Virus record (IMG/VR): IMGVR_UViG_3300032070_000013
Location: 1-39,066 of that record
DNA: 39,066 nt
Reading direction: 5' to 3' (one strand)
Origin: a virus
Shown here: in pieces, positions 6,923 through 13,319 of the stretch
Layout of the letters: each line of letters begins with the position of its first letter
Position numbering within the stretch: position 1 is the first letter of the stretch
The notes under the pieces: generated by a model
Told to the model about the DNA's origin: nothing
What the model saw: the letters and a program-made list of their open reading frames with translations, nothing else
The model's database searches: none
Program-made: the position numbers and the translations under genes

Positions 6923-7497
6923 AGATGGATGTTAAAGAAATTGATAACCTAAACTCTGCCCTGGCTTTTCTTCGGCAATGCTCTACTGATATTCCATTAT
7001 TGTTACTATTCTCGGGCGAGGGTGAAAGCCTTATCTTGGCAAAGTGGTTAAAGCGCCACACCTACAATTTCGTTGGAGTATTCTGCGTTACCCGATACGG
7101 AATCTTCTGGGAAGTGGAGAGGGCCGCTACTCGGAGGTGGGCAGAGATAATGGGAGGGGGCAATCCCCTGCTTATCCTAGAAGTGCAGAACGAAGACCCC
7201 ACCACCTTGTTTTACTTCGGCCATAATTTCAGTATTTTAGGGGAAAAAGCCTACTACAATGCCAATCCTAATATAAACAAATTTGCCAGAGACAAAGATT
7301 TTCGCAATATTGTAATGGGCTTCCGCCGAGATGATATATTTCGGCATTTTTACCGGAAAGATGATATTAAAAGAATCACCAAGACCTTTGATAGAGAGAT
7401 AGCCCAATCGGGGAAAGTCCCTACTGAGACTAGCCGCACCATCTGGTTCCCCTTCTATGATATGAAACAGGACCTAAAGGAGTTTTGTGCTAGATGA
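6916..7497 (+). CDS. Hypothetical protein (193 aa), possibly a degenerate PAPS-reductase-like fold
   Basis: The product is 193 residues from GTG 6916, with AAGGAG 4 nt before. A hydrophobic strand followed by SGEGESLILAKWLKR (33-47) resembles the SGGKDS loop of the PAPS reductase/N-type ATP pyrophosphatase fold, but the key residues are not conserved, so this is only a structural guess. The rest is mixed alpha/beta with many aromatic residues. An alternative reading is a phage-specific protein of unknown fold. Confidence 0.65.
   Translation: MLKMDVKEIDNLNSALAFLRQCSTDIPLLLLFSGEGESLILAKWLKRHTYNFVGVFCVTRYGIFWEVERAATRRWAEIMGGGNPLLILEVQNEDPTTLFYFGHNFSILGEKAYYNANPNINKFARDKDFRNIVMGFRRDDIFRHFYRKDDIKRITKTFDREIAQSGKVPTETSRTIWFPFYDMKQDLKEFCAR
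7477..7492 (+). repeat. 16-bp direct repeat, copy 2
   Basis: This is identical to 6906-6921. Here the embedded GTG (7487) opens only an 11-codon frame, while the annotated next gene begins at ATG 7494 in another frame. The repeat therefore looks like a copied translation start. Confidence 0.65.
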
Positions 7498-7757
7498 AAT
7501 ACCACCGATGGGAAAAGGTTGAAGGAAACTTTCGCTGCAAGCGTTGTGGTGTTTACCAACGGAAGAAATACCCTAGAGTGGTTCACTGCCCACCAACCTT
7601 ATTAGAATTGTCGCTTCTAAATGCCGCCAGACTCTTTTACGCCATACTCTATACTCGGATACAGCAAGGCGGGTTATCGGCGATTGACTACGGTAATTTA
7701 AAATTCCCGCTTTCGTTCACTCAGCAATATGAGACCTTGAAAAGAGATATGAGATGA
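7494..7757 (+). CDS. Chimeric small protein: zinc-binding N-terminus fused to a portal segment
   Basis: The product is 87 residues. The N-terminal part has CKRCGVYQRKKYP and a later HC, a possible zinc site. From about residue 43 to 70 the protein is identical to residues about 319-347 of the portal protein (NAARLFYAILYTRIQQGGLS and following), because 83 bp (7619-7701) are an exact copy of 18251-18333 in the same reading frame. The last 17 residues are unrelated to the portal. The gene overlaps both neighbours (ATGA type). It is either a recent natural chimera or an assembly artefact, and function cannot be assigned. Confidence 0.55.
   Translation: MKYHRWEKVEGNFRCKRCGVYQRKKYPRVVHCPPTLLELSLLNAARLFYAILYTRIQQGGLSAIDYGNLKFPLSFTQQYETLKRDMR
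7619..7701 (+). repeat. Exact 83-bp copy of an internal portal-gene segment
   Basis: Every base of 7619-7701 matches 18251-18333 in the same orientation and frame. The identity stops abruptly at both ends: T versus A on the left, and AA versus CC on the right followed by TTCCC in both. Confidence 0.97.
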
Positions 7758-7972
7758 GTGATAAGACAGGCATCAATCTAATTACTATCCAGGTTACACC
7801 TCTACAGGCCGCTTTACTTGATTGGGCTAAGACCCACCCCTACGGCAAGCTGAGAGAACTCCAGTTCCAAGATGGTGTGCCGGTTAGGGCGGAGATGTAT
7901 TCTGATGACGGCACAGGCACGGAGATAGTTCTGTTTGACAAGATAGCGCGGAAGGCAGGACTGATTAAGTAG
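7754..7972 (+). CDS. Hypothetical protein (72 aa)
   Basis: The product is 72 residues, starting in an ATGA overlap with the chimeric gene. Residues 12-40 contain a helix-strand unit (LQAALLDWAKTHPYGKLREL) and acidic turns. No domain is recognised. The next gene starts right after its stop codon. Confidence 0.7.
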   Translation: MSDKTGINLITIQVTPLQAALLDWAKTHPYGKLRELQFQDGVPVRAEMYSDDGTGTEIVLFDKIARKAGLIK

Positions 7973-8284
7973 ATGAAATTCCACCTAATTGATATTGTGG
8001 AGTGCGGAGATAGGCGGTATGAGGTTAATACTATCGGGATGGGCGGACTTGCTCAATTTTTTGACCCGATGCTTAAATTGCGTAATGACCTTTTCGGGAT
8101 TAACGGATGCGCTGAAACAATGATATGGGAGGTAGATGCCGACAATAATCGCAAGGATAAAATTCTCCACTGCCAGCGTTACCGCAAAATGGTTAGTGCC
8201 GTTAAGGGGCATACAAAGATAGTTAACTGGCTAAAGAATGGGTGTATTGACTTCTTTAATGGAGATGGCTTTCCGCAAAAATGA
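7973..8284 (+). CDS. Hypothetical protein (103 aa)
   Basis: The product is 103 residues, with ATG 7973 immediately after the previous stop. It contains three scattered Cys and a C-terminal helix (MVSAVKGHTKIVNWLKNG). No family is recognised. Its stop is overlapped by the ATG of the 13-codon methyltransferase-start remnant at 8281. Confidence 0.65.
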   Translation: MKFHLIDIVECGDRRYEVNTIGMGGLAQFFDPMLKLRNDLFGINGCAETMIWEVDADNNRKDKILHCQRYRKMVSAVKGHTKIVNWLKNGCIDFFNGDGFPQK

Positions 8285-8322
8285 AATTCTTTAAGGATAA
8301 TCACTGGGGGATATTGTTATGA
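8281..8322 (+). pseudogene. 13-codon remnant of a DNA-methyltransferase start (copy A)
   Basis: The frame MKFFKDNHWGILL begins in an ATGA overlap with the upstream gene and ends in an ATGA overlap with the deaminase gene. AAATTCTTTAAGGATAATC matches copy B (9014-9032) with one difference. MK(F/P)FxDNLIYNGD is the typical beginning of phage N4/N6 amino-methyltransferases, by recall. The remnant may still couple translation of the neighbours. Confidence 0.5.
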
Positions 8323-8699
8323 ACTGGAATAATAAAGAATTGCTTAAAAGGGCTTGGCTTGCAAGGGAAAACGCCTATCCTTGGAAATCCGCAACCAAAG
8401 TGGGTTGTGTGTTACAAATGACGAATGGCGATATTTATTCGGGATGGAATATTGAGGGGTTATGGATGACAAGTATTCACGCCGAAGTTTGCGCCATAAG
8501 CCACATCGGAAATTATAAAGATAAAATTAAAAAAGTTGTCATAGTTGCCGAGGTTGGATTTTTTACGCCTTGTGGGGCTTGCTTGGATTGGCTTATCCAA
8601 TTTGCCGAGGAAGATTGCGAGATAATTATTCAAAACAAAGACCGAATTATTTATAAGTTTGGATTGGGGGAATTATGCCCACACTACCCAAAAAAATGA
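8319..8699 (+). CDS. Cytidine/deoxycytidine deaminase family protein
   Basis: The product is 126 residues, the size of tetrameric cytidine deaminases. The zinc-dependent active site is complete: His54-Ala-Glu56 (SIHAEVCAI), Pro84-Cys85-Gly-Ala-Cys88, and a C-terminal LGELCPHYPK like the family's LLPHxF tail. The first ligand is His, as in HAE-type deaminases, rather than the Cys of most Cdd enzymes. The likely reaction is hydrolytic deamination of a cytosine nucleoside. Its place among methyltransferase genes suggests nucleotide-pool or DNA-base modification, which is an inference. Confidence 0.8.
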   Translation: MNWNNKELLKRAWLARENAYPWKSATKVGCVLQMTNGDIYSGWNIEGLWMTSIHAEVCAISHIGNYKDKIKKVVIVAEVGFFTPCGACLDWLIQFAEEDCEIIIQNKDRIIYKFGLGELCPHYPKK

Positions 8700-9007
8700 A
8701 AATATTGATAGCTTGCGAGTTTAGCCAAGTAGTATGTAGAGTCTTTAGAGATAGAGGGCACGATGCTTATTCTTGCGATTTACTTCCCACCGAGGGCAAT
8801 CCCGATTGGCATATTCAAGATGATGTATTAAAACATCTGAATGAAGGTTGGGATTTGATGATTGCCCATCCGCCATTGATGGCAACTTATATTCATACGG
8901 GGAGAATACCTAGGATACACCACGAACCGCCAGGAGAAAATCAGGCTAAAAATCGCAGTAGAACCTATTATGGTATAGCGGAAGCAATGGCAAAACAATG
9001 GGGATAA
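8696..9007 (+). CDS. Internally shortened methylase-like protein (103 aa)
   Basis: The start ATG 8696 forms an ATGA overlap. An in-frame ATG at 8675 with GGGGG upstream is possible. The N-terminus MKILIACEFSQVVCRVFRDR, then DLLPTEGNPDWHIQDDVL and WDLMIAHPP, matches a common phage protein usually near 200 residues with a methylase-like fold. The ending (RSRTYYGIAEAMAKQWG) matches that family's C-terminus. About 100 middle residues are missing, and the expected Cys after HPP is Leu. The protein is probably a deletion product and inactive. Confidence 0.6.
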   Translation: MKILIACEFSQVVCRVFRDRGHDAYSCDLLPTEGNPDWHIQDDVLKHLNEGWDLMIAHPPLMATYIHTGRIPRIHHEPPGENQAKNRSRTYYGIAEAMAKQWG

Positions 9008-9064
9008 GTTATAAAATTCTTTAAGGACAATCTAATCTATAATGGGGACGCAAGGGATATATGA
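9008..9064 (+). pseudogene. Remnant of a DNA-methyltransferase start (copy B)
   Basis: Directly after the preceding stop, in the same frame, the bases read IKFFKDNLIYNGDARDI and then TGA at 9062. The ATG has become ATA at 9011. This is the best preserved of three copies of a methyltransferase N-terminus (the others are at 8281 and 12695). The cytosine methyltransferase gene starts one base after it. Confidence 0.55.
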
Positions 9065-10267
9065 ATGGACATCAGATTTATAGATATGTTCTGCGGGATA
9101 GGAGGATTTAGGCTTGGATTGGAAAGGGCGACCGAAGAAAGGGTTTTGCGACAATCGGGTTTGCACCGATGTAGCTCCGACCTTAATGAGTGCAGGCAAT
9201 CCGATGGGGAAGCACCAAGCGGGGATAGGGGCGAGAAATCCTTTGGTTGTGTCTGGTCAAACGACAATAACAAATACGCCTGCCGAATCTACCGAAAGCA
9301 CTTCGGGGAAATCTGTGAAGGGGACATCAGGGCAGTTGATGCTGATGCCATACCAGAACACGACCTCCTCTGTGCGGGATTTCCTTGCCAGAGTTTCAGT
9401 ATTGCTGGAAAGCGGAGAGGATTTGAAGATACTAGAGGCACACTCTTTTTTGAGATATGCCGAGTCCTTCGGGCTAAAAGACCTAGTTATCTTCTCCTTG
9501 AAAATGTCAGGGGACTCCTATCACACGACTTGGGGCAGACATTTGAGGTCATCCTCTCAAGCCTTTCTGAACTTGGGTATGACTGCCAATGGCAGGTGCT
9601 TAACAGCAAGGACTTCGGTGTTCCGCAGAACAGGGAGAGGGTGTTCGTTATCGGACATACTAGAGGAAAGTCCAGACCCGAAGTATTTCCTCTCAGAGAA
9701 GATGTTGAAGGGTTTGCTGAAGGGGCAAATGAAACCGCAACTATTAGAACTTTGCAGGGCGGGGGACATAGCGGAGGGCATCATTCGGGAATGACAATAA
9801 TTGATATTTATAATCAGGGCATTAGGGCTAATCAAGAAGTGGCTGGAGCATTGAAAGGCGAAGGTATAGCGAATACCTCTTTGGGGACAGCATTGATATT
9901 TCACGAAAATATATCAGGCAAATGGACACCGCACAAAGAGGCGCAGGCGTTAAGGAGTGGGGCAAGCCATAATTATCAGACACTAGAGATTGCTAACGCC
10001 CTAGATGCTGATGGCTATTTAAGAACTGGTGCAAGACCCAGAGACGAAAATGGCAAACCACAATTACTACCAATCGGCTATCGTAGAATAAGGCGACTAA
10101 CCACCCTAGAGTGTGAAAGATTACAAGGATTTCCCGATGGATGGACAGAAGGAATATCAGATACGCAAAGATACAAGTGTCTCGGAAACGCAGTAACGGT
10201 AAATGTAATAGAGGCGATAGGCAGACAGTTTTTGCTTGCCCTTGAAAGAAATAAGGGGATGATATGA
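9065..10267 (+). CDS. dcm: Cytosine-C5 DNA methyltransferase
   Basis: The product is 400 residues. Ordered motifs are FCGIGGFRLGLE (motif I, 9-20), FPCQSFS with catalytic Cys108 (motif IV), ENVRGLL (VI, 146-152), QNRERVFVIG (VIII, 188-197), a variable target-recognition region to about residue 335, RRLTTLECERLQGFPDGW (IX) and a final LGNAVTVNVIEAIG (X). It transfers methyl from SAM to cytosine C5, likely protecting phage DNA from host restriction. An extra segment of about 37 residues (23-59) separates motif I from SNDNNKYACRIYRKHFGE, where relatives continue directly. A long second frame (9114-9794) lies inside it. Confidence 0.9.
   Translation: MDIRFIDMFCGIGGFRLGLERATEERVLRQSGLHRCSSDLNECRQSDGEAPSGDRGEKSFGCVWSNDNNKYACRIYRKHFGEICEGDIRAVDADAIPEHDLLCAGFPCQSFSIAGKRRGFEDTRGTLFFEICRVLRAKRPSYLLLENVRGLLSHDLGQTFEVILSSLSELGYDCQWQVLNSKDFGVPQNRERVFVIGHTRGKSRPEVFPLREDVEGFAEGANETATIRTLQGGGHSGGHHSGMTIIDIYNQGIRANQEVAGALKGEGIANTSLGTALIFHENISGKWTPHKEAQALRSGASHNYQTLEIANALDADGYLRTGARPRDENGKPQLLPIGYRRIRRLTTLECERLQGFPDGWTEGISDTQRYKCLGNAVTVNVIEAIGRQFLLALERNKGMI
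9114..9794 (+). other. Long +1-frame open frame nested in the C5 methyltransferase gene (226 codons)
   Basis: Frame 9114-9794 is open for 226 codons in a different phase from the methyltransferase. Two parts look like protein families I recall from phages. An early piece (CTDVAPTLMSAGNPMGKHQ) resembles the variable region of C5 methyltransferases. The end (GCSLSDILEESPDPKYFLSE) resembles stand-alone phage proteins found near such genes. The conserved methyltransferase motifs of this region are in the other frame, so expression here is unproven. It is reported as a possible overprinted gene. Confidence 0.25.
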
Positions 10268-10309
10268 AGTGTACTAGGTAACTTAGACCTCTGACTAGGG
10301 AAACTAGAG

Positions 10310-10354
10310 GAGGCGAACCTTGAGAGCTTAACGGCTCCGGGTTTGCCTCTTTTG
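10310..10354 (+). terminator. Rho-independent terminator after the methyltransferase
   Basis: GAGGCGAACC (10310-10319) pairs with GGTTTGCCTC (10340-10349) with one wobble, contains an inner GAG/CTC step, and is followed by TTTTG. It separates the methyltransferase from the phosphoesterase gene. A second hairpin of CTAG/CTAG type lies just upstream (10295-10307). Confidence 0.8.
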
Positions 10355-10367
10355 TTAAGGAGAATAA

Positions 10368-11474
10368 ATGGCAACGAATAAAACCTACCTACCAGACAAA
10401 ATTAGTCCAAAAGGACAGGCACTTGCCTTGGCGTATCCTACTACTTCAAATGAGCAACTAGATGAATGGGCAAAACAATACGGCTATCTAAATCGTGATT
10501 CTTTCAAAGCAGCTATGCGGAGGCGGTGGGGGTTGCAGAGGATTTGGGTGGCACCGGGGAGGAGGAACTCCCCAGAGCCAAAGGTTGAAGTCAGGGTTAT
10601 TACTCCTGAGATAATGCAATATAAGCCCTTGGTAACTGGCAAGGGAGACCCAGAGACGCAGGTTCTAATAATCGGTGATGACCATGCTGGCGAAATTACT
10701 CCTACTTTTAATGTGGAGGTTTATAAACAGCGATTTAAGGAACTATTCCAAAAGACACTCAGGATAACTAGCCTGCACAGGAATATGTATCCCCTTAATG
10801 ACTTGGTGATTATTGATGTTGGGGATAATGTTCAAGGCGAAAATCCATATCAGGGTGCTACTGTTGAGGCTGTCGCCTGTGGCGCAGTCAACCAGATTTA
10901 TGATGTAGCCTTGCCTGTTCTAATTGAACTTCTCGTATCTTTCAGGCAGGAATTTAAGACGGTTAAATTCTATGGAGTGAGAGGCAATCATGGTAGATAT
11001 TCCCTGACCGCACCCCGAACATCCAACTGGGATATGGCGCTATATCAATCACTTAAAGGGGCAAGTCTACCATCGGGCATTGAGATTAACTACTCAGACG
11101 ATTTCAAGGCGATAGTCAATATTGAGGGATTTGATTTCTTTGTCTTTCACGGCGACCAAGTAAGAACCACAATGGGCATCCCCTATTTTGCCCTTATTAG
11201 AAAAGTCAAAGACTGGTATAGCACCTTTGGAGGATTTCCCTACGCTGTCTGTGGTCATTTTCACAAAGAGGATTTTCTCCGAGTGTGGTCTAAGACTAAA
11301 CTCCTGATAAACGGCTCCCTTGTAACCGATGACCCTTACGCCTTGGAAGTTATCGGTACCTCATCTATCCCTACTCATTGGACTTTCGGTGTGCATAAAC
11401 ATACAGGTTTAACCTGGCTTTACAATTTGATTTTGGATAAATCTTTCCTGCCTGAAAGGAAGGTTAAAGAATAA
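10368..11474 (+). CDS. Calcineurin-like metallophosphoesterase
   Basis: The product is 368 residues with a clear AAGGAG ribosome site. The N-terminal 60 residues look like a small helix-turn-helix/DNA-binding part (TSNEQLDEWAKQYGYLNRDS). The catalytic domain has all metal-ligand motifs: GDDHAG (103-108), GDNVQG (152-157), GNHGR (205-209), HGD (260-262) and GHFH (295-298). The fold is shared by SbcD/Mre11 nucleases and by phosphatases. In a phage, a nuclease acting on DNA ends or a nucleotide phosphatase are both possible. The N-terminal domain favours DNA. Confidence 0.85.
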   Translation: MATNKTYLPDKISPKGQALALAYPTTSNEQLDEWAKQYGYLNRDSFKAAMRRRWGLQRIWVAPGRRNSPEPKVEVRVITPEIMQYKPLVTGKGDPETQVLIIGDDHAGEITPTFNVEVYKQRFKELFQKTLRITSLHRNMYPLNDLVIIDVGDNVQGENPYQGATVEAVACGAVNQIYDVALPVLIELLVSFRQEFKTVKFYGVRGNHGRYSLTAPRTSNWDMALYQSLKGASLPSGIEINYSDDFKAIVNIEGFDFFVFHGDQVRTTMGIPYFALIRKVKDWYSTFGGFPYAVCGHFHKEDFLRVWSKTKLLINGSLVTDDPYALEVIGTSSIPTHWTFGVHKHTGLTWLYNLILDKSFLPERKVKE

Positions 11475-11662
11475 TGATTGGCTACTGGGTTGGGATAATC
11501 GGGATGTGGATTTTCTCCGATGCTATTCTTAGTTGGACTTTATATCTTAATGCACCAAGTTATGAGGGTAGCAGGAAACAAACCTTTAAGCGAGACCATT
11601 GGGTTCGCTTAGTGAGGATGATTTGTGGATTGTTGCTCATCTGGTTAGGGACATTATGCTAA
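11474..11662 (+). CDS. Small membrane protein (62 aa)
   Basis: The start overlaps the phosphoesterase stop by one base. The 62 residues include hydrophobic segments at about 4-24 (YWVGIIGMWIFSDAILSWTL) and 46-62 (LVRMICGLLLIWLGTL) with a basic stretch between. It is predicted to be a two-span inner-membrane protein. The function is unknown. It overlaps the next gene. Confidence 0.65.
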   Translation: MIGYWVGIIGMWIFSDAILSWTLYLNAPSYEGSRKQTFKRDHWVRLVRMICGLLLIWLGTLC

Positions 11663-11844
11663 CGCCAATATGGTTCTTGATAACAGAAGAGATACGGGTA
11701 AAGTTGCGAGCTTTAATGCCGGCTGATTGGTTGCCACCAAGAGAGGACTTTAAGTCTCTCAATCTAAAGGTGAAACTAGAGGATTTAGAGGAACTCGCCA
11801 AAATTATGACTTGGAAACCTCGCGGGAGGAGGCTGCCGAGGTGA
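11656..11844 (+). CDS. Hypothetical protein (62 aa)
   Basis: ATG 11656 is preferred over an upstream in-frame start at 11599, because it lies in an ATGCTAA overlap with the preceding stop and has a TAGGG site nearby. The product has a short hydrophobic N-terminus followed by a charged region (LKVKLEDLEELAKIM). It is not recognised. Confidence 0.55.
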   Translation: MLTPIWFLITEEIRVKLRALMPADWLPPREDFKSLNLKVKLEDLEELAKIMTWKPRGRRLPR

Positions 11845-12020
11845 AGGCAGTACTCAATCCCAAGACCAACATTATTGACGACCCTATTCACCCCTGTTAT
11901 AAGGCACCGGACAAGGGACTGTGCCAGATGCGGGTATATCCTGAAAGCGAGGGGATTAAGTTTGAGTGTGCCAACGACCCAGAGTGGTGCAAGTACCTCA
12001 AGAAGGCAAAAGCGGAATGA
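11841..12020 (+). CDS. Small four-cysteine protein (59 aa)
   Basis: GTG 11841 makes a GTGA overlap with the previous stop and has GGGAGGAGG upstream. An ATG at 11811 in frame is less likely. Four cysteines (HPCYK, GLCQM, FECAN, EWCKY) could bind zinc or form disulfides. The function is unknown. Confidence 0.55.
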   Translation: MKAVLNPKTNIIDDPIHPCYKAPDKGLCQMRVYPESEGIKFECANDPEWCKYLKKAKAE

Positions 12021-12292
12021 CTACACTAGGGAATGATATAGACATTCTTAAATATATTCCTGCTGATAAGGGCTGTGAGTATGCTCCATCTTGTCTCAAC
12101 TGCCCATTGCCCCAGTGTATTTATGATGTGCCTGGTGGAATGCCAGTCCTTAGAAGAAAACAGCGTGATGCAGAGATTATAAGGCTTTGGAAAGAGGGGA
12201 AGAAGCCCAAAGAGTTAGCGCCTATGTTTAAGCTTTCTAGTAGAGAGGTATTAAGGATAATCAAGCGGGGTAGCAGGGATTCAAATGCTTGA
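12017..12292 (+). CDS. Cys-rich helix-turn-helix protein (91 aa)
   Basis: ATG 12017 forms an ATGA overlap. The N-terminal part carries CEYAPSCLNCPLPQC, a compact four-cysteine cluster. The C-terminal part (about 50-85) is a resolvase/homeodomain-like helix-turn-helix (RDAEIIRLWKEGKKPKELAP, then a recognition helix SSREVLRIIKR). This combination is familiar from small phage proteins. A transcription-regulating role next to the late-regulator gene is likely but inferred. Confidence 0.7.
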   Translation: MTTLGNDIDILKYIPADKGCEYAPSCLNCPLPQCIYDVPGGMPVLRRKQRDAEIIRLWKEGKKPKELAPMFKLSSREVLRIIKRGSRDSNA

Positions 12293-12698
12293 ACGCGAGT
12301 ATTACAAGTTTAATGAGCTTAATTTTAGTAGTCGCCAAATGCTCTGGCTCATTAAGCATCTGCCGACTCTTAAAGAAGGGCGGTACCCCCCGGACCCGGT
12401 GGGCGGCTCTAGTTATGTTGACCTCCAAGGGAAGAAGGCGGTAAGGCATAGGGCTACCTTTGAAAATCCAGTTCTTATCGCTGCCGAGGTAGAAGCAAGG
12501 CTGGCGATGTGCGGACTGGACGGCTTAATATTAAAGGCGGTTACTCTATGGGAAGAGAGCATTGAATATTTATCGCGGTGTCTAGGTATATCAGAGGACA
12601 TAATCATAAAGCGGAAGTCTAAGGCGCTGGGGTTTATCTCAGGCTGGAAACGGAAAAGAATTTCATATCGGGAATGGATGGGACATAGAAAACAATGA
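12285..12698 (+). CDS. Sigma-like/ArpU-type late transcription regulator candidate
   Basis: The product is 137 residues, starting in an ATGCTTGA overlap. The C-terminal half resembles sigma-70 region 4: helices over about 75-125, with a turn at LGISEDIIIKRKSKALGFIS and a basic recognition segment. Phage regulators of the ArpU/late-activator kind sit at the end of the early region and switch on packaging genes, as this one does. The gene is the last plus-strand early gene before a convergent terminator. Confidence 0.6.
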   Translation: MLEREYYKFNELNFSSRQMLWLIKHLPTLKEGRYPPDPVGGSSYVDLQGKKAVRHRATFENPVLIAAEVEARLAMCGLDGLILKAVTLWEESIEYLSRCLGISEDIIIKRKSKALGFISGWKRKRISYREWMGHRKQ

Positions 12699-12736
12699 AG
12701 CCATTCTTTGAGGATAATCTAATCTATAATGGGGCT
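12695..12736 (+). pseudogene. Remnant of a DNA-methyltransferase start (copy C)
   Basis: ATG 12695 overlaps the regulator stop (ATGA) and reads MKPFFEDNLIYNG before losing similarity. Over ATTCTTT-GGGG it matches copy B with two differences in 33 bp. The downstream frame runs through the terminator and the antisense of the minus-strand gene, so the rest of the original gene has been deleted. Confidence 0.55.
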
Positions 12737-12749
12737 GGGGGTATAAACC

Positions 12750-12798
12750 AAAGAGCCAGCTTTGAAATCAAGGTAGTCCAATACTCGCTGGCTCTTTT
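12750..12798. terminator. Convergent, probably bidirectional terminator
   Basis: AAAGAGCCAGC (12750-12760) pairs perfectly with GCTGGCTCTTT (12787-12797) around a 26-nt loop, followed by TTTT on the plus strand and, read from the other side, by a T-run. It separates the early plus-strand genes from the minus-strand operon. Confidence 0.75.
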
Positions 12799-12817
12799 AC
12801 CCACCCAGTTTTTGATT

Positions 12818-12994
12818 CTAGTGCTTCTTCCCTGTCTCTCCTTTCTTCCCAGCATTGCTAACAGTCAGGAAGTAAACCCACGCTTCATTCACCCAATCGC
12901 CAAACTTTTTATAACCCCTACTAATGGCATCGGCTCTAGCTTTTAGGTAAAGCTCTTGGTCCAGTCCCCGAATAGTTCTATTGATTTTGGGCAT
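12818..12994 (-). CDS. Ribbon-helix-helix-like DNA-binding protein (58 aa)
   Basis: The start at 12994 is chosen because AAGGAG lies 8 nt upstream and the ATG overlaps the preceding stop (TAATG). The 58 residues begin with a strand-like MPKINRTIRGLDQELYLK followed by two helices (ARADAISRGYKKFGDWVNEA), the pattern of CopG/Arc dimers. It is probably a small repressor of its own operon or of the control region. Confidence 0.6.
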   Translation of the reverse strand: MPKINRTIRGLDQELYLKARADAISRGYKKFGDWVNEAWVYFLTVSNAGKKGETGKKH

Positions 12995-13278
12995 TATCTC
13001 AACTCCTTGCGGAAGCCATCGGCATTCATATTTTTGTAGGCTTTCCAAGATTGGGGTTCTGCCACATCTAGAGCAACACCTTCTATTTTGCGTTCACCAA
13101 GATAGACTTGGAGCAATTGCCTATGCGAATCTAGTTCTTTGTAGAGTATATTAAGTGGCCTGCTTAATGAGAAACCCAAGTGGCTAGTAGAGGCTTGCTG
13201 GATATGGGTCATCGCTATAGTAACAAATTCTCTTGCCTGGTACAATTCCTCTTCCACGTCTTTGTTGCTCAGTTTCAT
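12994..13278 (-). CDS. Hypothetical helical protein (94 aa)
   Basis: The product is 94 residues with a GGAGG ribosome site. It is mostly helical in appearance (NKDVEEELYQAREFVTIAMT). It is coupled to the downstream ribbon-helix-helix gene by a one-base overlap. The pair recalls toxin-antitoxin or regulator pairs in layout, but no toxin motif is seen. Confidence 0.6.
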   Translation of the reverse strand: MKLSNKDVEEELYQAREFVTIAMTHIQQASTSHLGFSLSRPLNILYKELDSHRQLLQVYLGERKIEGVALDVAEPQSWKAYKNMNADGFRKELR

Positions 13279-13319
13279 TCTATTGCCTCCTATTTATTTA
13301 ACCCGCTGTTATTTTAAGC

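Noticed and set aside
12695-12946. 83-codon plus-strand frame after the late regulator as a membrane protein
   Set aside because: After the methyltransferase-start remnant it reads through a terminator and antisense to the ribbon-helix-helix gene. The hydrophobic part is a shadow.
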